The translations under genes and the position numbers were made by a program. A DNA stretch of 16,632 nucleotides. It comes from Psychrobacter sp. (GTDB taxonomy: Bacteria > Pseudomonadota > Gammaproteobacteria > Pseudomonadales > Moraxellaceae). The notes under the pieces are model-generated. The model searched no databases and had not been told where the DNA came from. It saw only the letters and a program-made list of their open reading frames with translations. Of this stretch, positions 7,464-14,885 are shown piece after piece. Positions within the stretch are counted from its first letter, which is position 1, and each line of letters opens with the position of its first letter. Location: NCBI GenBank assembly GCA_029264635.1, contig JARIAA010000261.1:1-16632 (forward strand), given 5' to 3'.

Positions 7464-8618
7464 ATGAAAATAAACCCGGCTTTAGCAATGGCATTATCTG
7501 CCTTAAGTGCTGGACTACTGATTAGCTGCGTAAAACCTGCTGATGAAAATAAAGCGGCGCCAGAAGTTGATAGTCAAAAAATCGTACAGGATAGTGCAGC
7601 CTCTATGGCTACAGCCGACGGCAATAGTGGGAATGCTGATAAGATTGTTACTGTGGATATCAGCGCGGATACTGAAAAAACTTATCTAACTCATGTGGCG
7701 AATGATATTGTCATCCCAGCGTATGCTGATGCAGCTAAACAAAGTGATTTGTTACACGATTTGGCGCAGAAATATTGCCAGCAAGCGCCAGTGACGGGTA
7801 GTAATCTACAAGCGCTGCGCGACCAATGGCTACTACTTGCACAAGCATGGGCAAGCGCTGAGATGATTAATTTTGGTCCTGCAACCGCTAGCATGAGTAA
7901 CTTATATATCAATTATTATCCTGATGAGCGTGGTTTGGTGCATAGCGGAGTTGCCGATCTGATTGCTGCCAATCCAGCGTTGACAGCTGAGCAGCTGGCT
8001 AATTAGAGCGCCATTGTGCAAGGCGTACCAGGACTAGAGGAGGCGCTGTATGCCAATGACAGCCTAGATGCTGGTCAATGCGCTTATGTGATGAGCGCGA
8101 GCAGTGCGCTGAGTACACGCTTAAAAGACATTGAGAAAAACTGGCAGCAAAATGCCACGAATCTACTAGCGATTGATAAAACAGCCGAGAGCGATCAAGG
8201 GTTGAACCAATGGTTTAATTCGTTATTGTCATTGGTTGAGACCATGAAGTCCAATGCCATTGACCAACCTTTGGGCCTAACGGGTAAAGCAAAAGGTCAT
8301 CTGCCAGCTGCGACAGCTGGTCAAAGCCGCGCTATTGTCAATGCTAAATTGGCCACACTAAATAAAACACTGACGGATCCTGTCTTGACCGCTATTCTTG
8401 GTAGCAATAATGAAAACGCAGTCGCTGATAATTTATCGACCGCCCTTGCTGATACCACGGCACTATTGGCACAAATGCCAGAAGATTTGGCGACTGCGGA
8501 TAAAGCCACTCAGCAAGAATTGCATGACCATCTCACGACGATCACGCGTCTTATTAAGCGCCAACTGATTCCAACTCTTGGTATCCGTGTGGGTTTCAAT
8601 AGTACTGATGGCGATTAA
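7464..8618 (+). pseudogene. Second imelysin-like lipoprotein, interrupted by an in-frame TAG
   Basis: A signal peptide with a lipobox-like LISC precedes an imelysin-like domain (blocks such as LRDQWLLLAQAWASAEMINFGP). Codon 181 is TAG (8004-8006). The frame continues intact for 203 codons to TAA at 8616, beginning SAIVQGVPGLEEALY, which is recognisable imelysin sequence. The stop therefore splits one gene of 384 codons. The region matching GxHxxE reads GVPGLE, so the motif histidine is replaced, as in many second imelysins of such clusters. The truncated product would lack this motif and the whole second half. I chose ATG 7464 (GAG-type RBS, immediate signal peptide) over the in-frame ATG at 7425, which has no RBS. 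DUF1513 starts 3 bases after the stop, so this gene is probably translationally coupled to it. Confidence 0.85.
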
Positions 8619-8621
8619 ACC

Positions 8622-10172
8622 ATGCACACTATCAGCGCTAAAACCACAATTGTGAATGTTTCTTCACCAAATCCACCAACTGACAAACAGACTGACCATG
8701 AGCGGCTTGCAACATCGGCATTAACCGCGCTTGCCACTGTTATAGGTACAGCGGCCCTTGTCGGTATTCATCATCGCTATCGTAAGCAGCGGCAACCTGA
8801 TGCAATCTTACAAGATTATGTGACGGGTGTTCGCGCTCAATTGCATTTATTACCCAGAGCACCTAAAGCGCAGTTGACGCGACTACGCTCTGCCAGTCGA
8901 CAGGCAGCTTTTGCTTGGCAACAGGCATATCACGATTCTGTAGATAATAAAGGTAGCGATAATAGCACGACTAACTTTAGTGCCGTTCATACTACGACTA
9001 TGATAGCAAGGCCAGTTTGCTGGGTCAGCGGTGTCGCCTCTATGCCAAAGAATATAGCATTAGCAAATAATAATAGCAGTGATGAAAATGACTTCGGTGT
9101 GGTGGGCATCGATGCTGACAGACAAATAGTCTGGCAAACCACCATGCCTGAACGTGTTCACGATATTGTCGTTCAGCCTGTTTCTGATGTGCAAAACTCA
9201 TCTATTAATGTTAATAAAATTCAAAGCCGTGACGTGGTGGTGATGGGCCGTCGGCCCAGTGAAAAATTCTGGGTACTAGACACGGCGACAGGGAAAGTAA
9301 AGAGCGCTATTAAAGCTTCAAACCATCGCCATTTTTATGGACATGCTTGCTACAGCCTAGACGGTAATCTGCTCTATATCACTGAAAATGATACAGTAAG
9401 TTTAGACGGTAAAATCGGTATCTATGATGCTTACAATAATTACAAAAAAGTAGCAGAATTCGATTCGCATGGCATTGGGCCGCATGAGCTGATTATGCAT
9501 CCTGATGGCGACACATTAGTCATCGCTAACGGTGGCATCAAAACTGAGCAAGCGTCTCGAGAAGAGCTTAATGTAGATACGATGCGTCCGTCATTAGTGT
9601 ATCTGAATCGTCATGATGGCGCGTTACTCGAGCAAATTACGCCTGAGCATAATCAGATGAGCGTGCGCCATTTAGCTATGCACAATAATGGAACGGTGAT
9701 GATAGGTATTCAGTTTCAAGGCGAAAAGCATATGAATGTGCCGCTGGTCTTGACGCATAAGCGTGGTGAACCTAGTTTTAAACCGCTTATAATGCCTCAT
9801 AATCAGTGGCAGCGCTTTCATCACTATATTGCCAGTGTGGCGGTCGATAGTGAGCATAATTTATTATGTGTGACGACCCCGATTGGTGGTTGTGCGGCGA
9901 TTTATGATTTAAATACGCGACAGCTGATCGGTGATGTCAATCTGCCAGATTGTGCAGGGGCATCAGTATGTTTTAAGCAGAATAATAGCAAAGTAGACAA
10001 TCATGAAGACAAACCAGGTTTTATGGTCAGTGATGGACAAGGGCAGTTAAGCATACTATGTGTTCAACGTTCGATAGCGACAGAATTCGCTTTTATGGAT
10101 AAAAGTGAGCATATTTTGAGAGACAGTCAATGTCATATGATGTCGTTTGATAATCACCTGCAAGCGCTGTGA
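8622..10172 (+). CDS. DUF1513 family protein, propeller-like, membrane-anchored
   Basis: From about residue 160 the 516-residue protein reads as DUF1513. It has repeated beta-strand blocks with GHACYSLDGNLLYITEND, HGIGPHELIMHPDGDTLVIANGG and RPSLVYLNRHDGALLEQ, a WD40/beta-propeller-like pattern ending in IGGCAAIYDL and VSDGQGQLSIL. A single hydrophobic segment at about 31-48, followed by basic HHRYRKQR, suggests a signal anchor with the propeller in the periplasm. I see no twin-arginine motif, although many family members seem to have one. A variable stretch of about 110 residues between anchor and core makes it longer than the usual ~370-residue members I recall. DUF1513 genes regularly close imelysin/di-heme clusters, implying a role in iron acquisition, but the reaction is unknown. 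No strong RBS is present; coupling to the preceding stop is likely. Confidence 0.88.
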   Translation: MHTISAKTTIVNVSSPNPPTDKQTDHERLATSALTALATVIGTAALVGIHHRYRKQRQPDAILQDYVTGVRAQLHLLPRAPKAQLTRLRSASRQAAFAWQQAYHDSVDNKGSDNSTTNFSAVHTTTMIARPVCWVSGVASMPKNIALANNNSSDENDFGVVGIDADRQIVWQTTMPERVHDIVVQPVSDVQNSSINVNKIQSRDVVVMGRRPSEKFWVLDTATGKVKSAIKASNHRHFYGHACYSLDGNLLYITENDTVSLDGKIGIYDAYNNYKKVAEFDSHGIGPHELIMHPDGDTLVIANGGIKTEQASREELNVDTMRPSLVYLNRHDGALLEQITPEHNQMSVRHLAMHNNGTVMIGIQFQGEKHMNVPLVLTHKRGEPSFKPLIMPHNQWQRFHHYIASVAVDSEHNLLCVTTPIGGCAAIYDLNTRQLIGDVNLPDCAGASVCFKQNNSKVDNHEDKPGFMVSDGQGQLSILCVQRSIATEFAFMDKSEHILRDSQCHMMSFDNHLQAL

Positions 10173-10873
10173 TGACGGGTGTACCGTCAGAATATCATAG
10201 CCCTTTATTAGCAAGCGTTATTCAGCGTCTGGCACAAGCTGATATTGAGCTGCATATTACTAAAAAGCGCGTGAAAAATATCAATTTTCGTCTAAAACCT
10301 CATAGGTTAATGGTTTCTGTGCCAACGTTCATTAGTTCAGCTCAAATGGCACAGGCTGTCACTAAGCGCGTACCATGGGCGCTTGCCAATCATGTACAGG
10401 TATTAGAACAATATAAGCGTAGCCAAATCTCCACCAAGTCTTCAGATGCAGACAGCTCTTTTCAGTTATGGGGTATAGAGCAATCATTTAGCTTAAATGA
10501 CAATGAAAAAATTGCCTATTATCGGCAACAGCTCTTTGAGGTGATGCCTGCATTATTTGAAAAGTGGCAGCCTGTCGTCGGTGCTTACGCTCATGAGATA
10601 CGCCTAAAAAAAATGCATACGCGCTGGGGAAGCTGCAATACGCGTGCACGGCGTATTTGGTTATCCGTTTACCTTCCTGCTTATCCTATTGAATGCACTG
10701 AATACGTCATCGTTCATGAACTGAGCCATTTGCATCATGCCAATCATAGCCGCGCTTTTTGGCAAACGGTAGCGACCGCAATGCCCGATTATCAGCATTG
10801 GCATAATATGCTAGCAGGTAAGACGGGGCAGTTAGATGAAAGCATATTAAACACCCAGCCCACTACTAAATAA
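10172..10873 (+). CDS. YgjP-like zinc metallopeptidase (DUF45/M48-type)
   Basis: The 233-residue protein carries the family signatures in order. An N-terminal region ends in VSVP and a basic block. RWGSCNTR is at 151-158. The zinc site is VHELSHLHHANHSRAFW, where H182, E183 and H186 form HExxH and H192 is a likely third ligand or nearby conserved His. YgjP-like (PF01863) proteins are cytoplasmic putative metal-dependent peptidases; substrates are largely unknown. The start ATG at 10172 shares its A with the stop of the DUF1513 gene (TGATG), a translational-coupling arrangement. A GTG three bases earlier is an alternative start. The coupling puts this peptidase at the end of the iron operon, though orthologues elsewhere are not necessarily linked to iron. 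Confidence 0.9.
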   Translation: MTGVPSEYHSPLLASVIQRLAQADIELHITKKRVKNINFRLKPHRLMVSVPTFISSAQMAQAVTKRVPWALANHVQVLEQYKRSQISTKSSDADSSFQLWGIEQSFSLNDNEKIAYYRQQLFEVMPALFEKWQPVVGAYAHEIRLKKMHTRWGSCNTRARRIWLSVYLPAYPIECTEYVIVHELSHLHHANHSRAFWQTVATAMPDYQHWHNMLAGKTGQLDESILNTQPTTK

Positions 10874-10930
10874 TCGGATACTATGCCGTAATCTGCTAAG
10901 ATAAGTTTTTTATCAAGATAAGGATGTCCT

Positions 10931-11533
10931 ATGGAAAATGTTAATCAAGCGGAGTTTTGGCAGCAGCGTTATGAAGAAGATAGTATCGAGTGGGATATGG
11001 GGCAAGTGTAACCACCGCTCAAAGCTTACATTGATCAATTGCCTGAATCGGCCAAAGACCAAGCCATTTTAGTACCAGGTGCGGGCAACGCCTACGAGGT
11101 TGGCTATTTACATGAGCAAGGGTTTACCAATGTGACGTTGGTTGATTTTGCCCTAGCACCGATTAAAGATTTCTCTGAGCGCCATCCTGACTTTCCAGCT
11201 GAACATCTCATTTGTGCCGACTTTTTTGAGTTGTCAAAGGAGCGATATCAGTTTGATTGGGTGCTTGAGCAGACGTTTTTTTGTGCGATAAATCCTGCAC
11301 GCCGTGATGAGTATGTAGAGCAGATGGCAAGATTACTTAAACCGAATGGTAAGCTAGTTGGCTTGCTTTTCAATAAGGATTTCGGACGAAACGAGCCACC
11401 GTTTGGTGGGACAAAAGCTGAATACCAAGAGCGTTTTGAGCGTCATTTTGATATAGAGATCATAGAGCCAAGCTACAACTCCCATCCTGCACGGCAAGGC
11501 AGTGAGCTGTTTATTAAGATGCGAGTAAAGTAA
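10931..11533 (+). pseudogene. TPMT-like SAM-dependent methyltransferase, interrupted by an in-frame TAA
   Basis: ATG 10931 has an ideal AAGGA site 6 nt upstream and opens with FWQQRYEEDSIEWDMGQV, the typical N-terminus of thiopurine-methyltransferase-like (PF05724) enzymes. Codon 27 is TAA (11009-11011). The frame resumes PPLKAYIDQL and continues through the SAM-binding loop VPGAGNAYEVGYL (48-60), VTLVDFALAPI, and EQTFFCAI, ending at TAA 11533. The family usually reads GxxSPPL here, so TCA to TAA is the likely change. Total length is 200 codons, normal for the family. A product reinitiated at TTG 11039 (164 residues) would keep the SAM loop but lose the N-terminal aromatic residues that help form the active site. 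The real substrate is unknown; bacterial members methylate thiols, selenium or tellurium compounds. The 3' end overlaps the convergent HD gene by 20 bp. Confidence 0.85.
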
Positions 11534-12182
11534 TCTCATACTTGATGTTATCCAAAGCCCGCTTTTCTAACTGCTTGTAGTAGTAGTCAGTCAGATAAAG
11601 CGTTGGGCGCGCGAGCAATTCTTGTAATACTCCTACGCGCCCGGCGCGGTAATCGACGTCTGAGACGTGTGCATACTCTTGACGTATGGCTTTTGCATAC
11701 AGTTCGTACTCAGCCCAAAGCGCCCCTAAAATACTTAAGTCCATATCTAGCAAATAAGCGGCATCGCTACATTTATCATGGTCTGCAAACTCATCAAGTT
11801 GATGAGTGGCCGTCATCATAATAAGCGCATAGATATGCTGACATATGTCAATATCTAAGCAAGGGCTTAACGCTTTGACTGCATATTCTGCACTTTTGAG
11901 CTCGTTGTCCAAGCGCGCCGGATCGTATATCACATCGTGATAGTACAGCGCTAAAGCAATAATGTGCGGATTGTGAAGATGCGGTTTAATTTGCTCAAAT
12001 TGTACAAATAGCTGCTGAAGATGGTCCAAGGTATGATAAGCACGCTGGGTTTCGTTGTAACGCGTAGCGATATTTTGCCAGAGCAGCGCCACTTTTGAGG
12101 GCTCAATATTATTATTTATCGCAAATAAGTGTAGAGCGAAACGCTGACTAAGCGCAGTATTTACTTGCGACAAATCGTTCAT
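11514..12182 (-). CDS. HD-domain predicted metal-dependent hydrolase (COG4339-type)
   Basis: The 222-residue protein has YHTLDHLQQL (49-58), the HD pair YYHDVIYD (H82, D83), TATHQ (H127 at 124-128) and LLDMDLSILG (145-153). This pattern is typical of the small HD-superfamily proteins often annotated as predicted metal-dependent HD phosphohydrolases (sometimes misnamed NMDA receptor-like). They probably bind a divalent metal through the H...HD...D residues; the substrate is unknown. AGGA lies about 5-6 nt upstream of the ATG. The gene follows oxyR on the same strand with a 61-bp gap and no visible terminator, so co-transcription is likely. Its 3' end overlaps that of the convergent methyltransferase. 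Confidence 0.85.
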   Translation of the reverse strand: MNDLSQVNTALSQRFALHLFAINNNIEPSKVALLWQNIATRYNETQRAYHTLDHLQQLFVQFEQIKPHLHNPHIIALALYYHDVIYDPARLDNELKSAEYAVKALSPCLDIDICQHIYALIMMTATHQLDEFADHDKCSDAAYLLDMDLSILGALWAEYELYAKAIRQEYAHVSDVDYRAGRVGVLQELLARPTLYLTDYYYKQLEKRALDNIKYEITLLAS

Positions 12183-12243
12183 AGTTATCCTAAGCCGTTA
12201 TGATTGTCAAGCGTCATGATGGATAGTGAGTTTTAGTATTCAT

Positions 12244-13152
12244 TTACTTGTTGTTAGCAGACGCTTCAAACGCTTCTTTAAACACCTTTCCTAGTAAATT
12301 GACATCATCGACACGGGCATAATTTAGGCGTGTGACAAAGGCGATATGACGATGCGGCCCTTTCTCTGCTAGCGGCACCGCGACTGCATTTTGATTCTCT
12401 AGATGCAACTGATCGAGCGCCATCTCTGGCACTAATGTCGTTCCCATATTGGCAAGCGCCATCTGAATAAGCGTGTTGAGACTGGCATCAGAAAAGCTCG
12501 ATTTCATCTGCGCACGATCAAAATGACACACAGATAGGGTCTGATCGGTTAAGCAGTGTCCTTCACCAAGTAGCATGAGATTAGCCGTCGCCAGCTCATC
12601 AGCATTAATAGTTTCAAGCTTGGCATGCACGTCATCTTTTGGAAAGACAGCAAAAAAGTCCTCGCTCCAAAACTCAAAGCTGTGTAAGCCCTCGACCGCA
12701 TAAGGAAGCGCAATAATGGCTGTATCAATATGACCATAACGCACTTGCTCAAGCAAGCGCTCAGTTTGCTGCTCGACGATAGTCATACGAAATTCTGGAT
12801 AGTGTTTACGCAGCGCCGGCAGCACTTTAGGAAGTAAGTATGGCGCAATCGTTGGAATGATACCTACCGTCATAGGGTAGGCAAGCGGCGTTTGATGACT
12901 GTGCGCGCGCGTGGTCAAATCGCTCACCTCCGAAAATACCCGCTGTGCCCGTGTCAGAATATCTTGTCCAATAGGGGTGATAAGTACTTGTTTATTATTG
13001 CGCTCAAAAATTTGTGTATCTAGCTGTTTTTCTAGCTCTGCTATACCCAAACTTAGCGCAGACTGTGAGATATTACAGTCTTCTGCAGCGCGTTTAAAAT
13101 GGCGATGTTTAGCGACGGCTAAGGCAAATTCGAGTTGTCTTAAAGTGATCAT
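12244..13152 (-). CDS. oxyR: OxyR, LysR-type hydrogen peroxide sensor and regulator
   Basis: The 302-residue LysR-family regulator has an N-terminal winged helix-turn-helix (about 1-60; RQLEFALAVAKHRHFKRAAE and SQSALSLGIAELEKQL). The two redox cysteines of OxyR are present in GEGHC-LTDQTLSVC (C200 and C209), matching E. coli C199 and C208 with the same spacing. Peroxide oxidises C200, a disulfide forms, and the regulator activates antioxidant genes. GAGAGG lies 4-5 nt before the ATG. The gene is divergent from ahpC across a 272-bp region, the classical layout for direct regulation. The HD-domain gene downstream probably shares its transcript. Confidence 0.96.
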   Translation of the reverse strand: MITLRQLEFALAVAKHRHFKRAAEDCNISQSALSLGIAELEKQLDTQIFERNNKQVLITPIGQDILTRAQRVFSEVSDLTTRAHSHQTPLAYPMTVGIIPTIAPYLLPKVLPALRKHYPEFRMTIVEQQTERLLEQVRYGHIDTAIIALPYAVEGLHSFEFWSEDFFAVFPKDDVHAKLETINADELATANLMLLGEGHCLTDQTLSVCHFDRAQMKSSFSDASLNTLIQMALANMGTTLVPEMALDQLHLENQNAVAVPLAEKGPHRHIAFVTRLNYARVDDVNLLGKVFKEAFEASANNK

Positions 13153-13424
13153 GGAACCTCTCTATGAATAATGAGCGTTTAATACCCTTTTTTATCCTGC
13201 GTACCATAGTCATTTACTGATAGTACACTGATGATTAAAAGTAGATAGAATAGTTTAACAAGTTTAATAAAACAAAACATCACATTAAAAAGTTTTAACT
13301 GGATTAACCGTAGAATTCGCGTATAGTTTGTCAGGTAGCCCAGATAGTTAAAGGCTTAATAGAAACAACCAAATAAATAAGTACCATCTAATTCAATAAC
13401 ACTCAATTAAAAAAGGAGCCAATC
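13153..13424. promoter_or_regulatory. Divergent oxyR-ahpC control region
   Basis: These 272 bases separate oxyR from ahpC. ATAG, the half-site core of the OxyR motif (ATAG-7-CTAT-7-ATAG-7-CTAT), occurs seven times on the plus strand: 13206, 13220, 13245, 13250, 13323, 13344 and 13359. The tetrads from 13245 at exact 11-bp steps read ATAG, TAAC, ATAA and CATC, only 9 of 16 matches. A TATAGT box (13322-13327) with a poor -35 could be the ahpC -10, as expected of an activator-dependent promoter. That OxyR controls ahpC here is inference from gene layout; the exact site is not secure. Confidence 0.45.
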
Positions 13425-13991
13425 ATGGCGTCTATTATCAATCAAGAAATCCCAGAATTTTCAGCAGATGCATTTGTAAACGGTGAATTCAAAACTATCA
13501 CTTCAGAAGACGTGAAAGGCAGCTGGGCAATTTTCCTATTTTATCCAGCCGAATTTACCTTTGTTTGCCCAACTGAACTTGAAGACATGGCAAACCATTA
13601 CGAAGAGCTAAAGGGTCTAGGCGTTGAAGTTTACTCAGTATCAACCGACACTCATTTCACGCACAAAGCATGGCATGATTCATCAGATGCTATCGGTAAA
13701 GTTACTTACCCAATGATCGGTGATCCTACTGGCCGTATCACTCGTGGCTTTAACGTCATGATCGAAGAAGCTGGTCTAGCTGAGCGCGGTACTTTCTTAG
13801 TTGACCCAGATGGTCTGATTCAAGTTGATGAGATTCACGCTGGCGGTATCGGCCGTAGTGCAAAAGATATGCTACGTAAAGTAAAAGCAGCACAGTACGT
13901 TCGTGAAAACGACGGTGAAGTTTGCCCAGCAGCTTGGGAACAAGGCGGCGATACTCTAAAGCCAAGTCTTGATCTTGTTGGTAAAATCTAA
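13425..13991 (+). CDS. ahpC: AhpC, alkyl hydroperoxide reductase peroxidase subunit
   Basis: At 188 residues it matches the standard 2-Cys peroxiredoxin AhpC length. The peroxidatic cysteine C48 lies in PAEFTFVCPTEL, and the resolving C167 lies in EVCPAAW. The GGIG motif (140-143) and C-terminal PSLDLVGKI end are those of bacterial AhpC1. It reduces hydrogen peroxide, organic peroxides and peroxynitrite in the cytoplasm and is recycled by AhpF. AAAAAAGGAG with a 7-nt spacer gives a very strong ribosome site. Its codon use looks like that of a highly expressed gene. It is monocistronic, ending in a strong terminator, with ahpF encoded about 0.9 kb downstream. Confidence 0.98.
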   Translation: MASIINQEIPEFSADAFVNGEFKTITSEDVKGSWAIFLFYPAEFTFVCPTELEDMANHYEELKGLGVEVYSVSTDTHFTHKAWHDSSDAIGKVTYPMIGDPTGRITRGFNVMIEEAGLAERGTFLVDPDGLIQVDEIHAGGIGRSAKDMLRKVKAAQYVRENDGEVCPAAWEQGGDTLKPSLDLVGKI

Positions 13992-14057
13992 GTAGTGATT
14001 TTACTATTCAGTCATTTATAACGTTATGTATTTTTTACTATAGTAGCGCTATAAATA

Positions 14058-14093
14058 AAGCTCTCATCAGCGTAAGTTGATGGGAGCTTTTTT
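14058..14093 (+). terminator. Strong rho-independent terminator of ahpC
   Basis: A 12-bp stem, AAGCTCTCATCA (14058-14069) with TGATGGGAGCTT (14078-14089), contains one G-U pair and an 8-nt loop, and runs into a six-T tract. The complementary strand has an A-rich flank. Here it mainly insulates ahpC from the convergent YdcH-like gene ending at 14141. Confidence 0.9.
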
Positions 14094-14140
14094 ATGGGGT
14101 TGACTAGGGTTATTATTTTTATTTATTGATAAGTGAGACA

Positions 14141-14389
14141 TTAAGCATAAGTATTTATTTTATTTTTATCAATTATTTTATAAATCTCATCTTTTAAATA
14201 AAGTTTTCGTCGCTTCATCTGCTCGATCTCCTCGTCACGACTGGCGTGTTTGACCACATCCTTTTCAAGTCGATTAATTTGCTGATCAAGCTGAGTATGC
14301 TCATCAAAAATAGTAGCGAAGTGGCTGTCTTTTTGCTTCAATTCGATAATGATGTCTCGGTTGTCTTGTAACGTATCAGTCTTTCTCAT
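14141..14389 (-). CDS. YdcH/DUF465 family small coiled-coil protein
   Basis: The 82-residue, highly charged protein is almost entirely helical, with a pattern typical of DUF465/YdcH. It shows F..I..EH..LD..I.RLE in the first half, and EIEQMKRRKLYLKDEIYKII, the most conserved family block, in the second. The function is not known for most members. AAGGA with a 7-nt spacer precedes the ATG at 14389. It lies between ahpC and ahpF on the opposite strand, so it is not part of their transcripts. Confidence 0.85.
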   Translation of the reverse strand: MRKTDTLQDNRDIIIELKQKDSHFATIFDEHTQLDQQINRLEKDVVKHASRDEEIEQMKRRKLYLKDEIYKIIDKNKINTYA

Positions 14390-14885
14390 GTCGTCATCCT
14401 TTTTATAAAGCGCAAGCTTACAATAAGCATCAGCGCATTGTGGTCAAAATTGCTGTGATGAATTGCTATGATGGTGAGACTTAAGTTGTAGCCTTATCGC
14501 TGCTAGACTCCACAGTGACAAAACTTAAATCAGCAGAAAACACTTTAATAACTCGATTAAAACCCAGTCTGCATCGGGAAAATAGGCATATATTTTATTC
14601 TCCTCACTCGATTGTAGCGAAAAAACACTCTTGATACCATGACTATTATTAATGAGTACATTTAAATTTAATTAGTTAAATGAAATAACGATTTGTTTTT
14701 TAAAACGTAATGTTTGAGTTTCTGAGCTTGCTGAGTCCTCTGAAACCTATGATAATAAGGACATTAAAGGGCATAAGCCTATTGTCCATAATATTTTAAA
14801 TAAAATTATTTATATCAAAACACCCCTATTTGAATGTGCAACATGATAGTTGCCGTTACATATCCAATAATGATGAGGAACAAAT
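14390..14885. other. Intergenic region with the divergent YdcH-like and ahpF leaders
   Basis: These 496 bases hold no supported gene on either strand. They are AT-rich, particularly at 14640-14720 and 14790-14820. They must contain the promoters for the divergent YdcH-like gene and ahpF. A clear OxyR four-tetrad site was not found; only isolated CTAT (about 14828) and ATAG (about 14848) occur near the ahpF start, at the wrong spacing. Confidence 0.4.
14728..14756 (+). promoter_or_regulatory. Weak candidate promoter for ahpF
   Basis: TTGCTG (14728-14733), a 17-bp spacer and GATAAT (14751-14756, 5 of 6 to consensus) could start an ahpF transcript near 14763 with a leader of about 120 nt. The -35 is poor, which would fit an activator-dependent promoter, but nothing else confirms it. 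Confidence 0.3.

Noticed and set aside
8004..8006. Pyrrolysine insertion at the TAG in the second imelysin
   Set aside because: Imelysins have no known pyrrolysine, the other two stops are TAA, and no pyl genes are visible. Mutation or error is far simpler.
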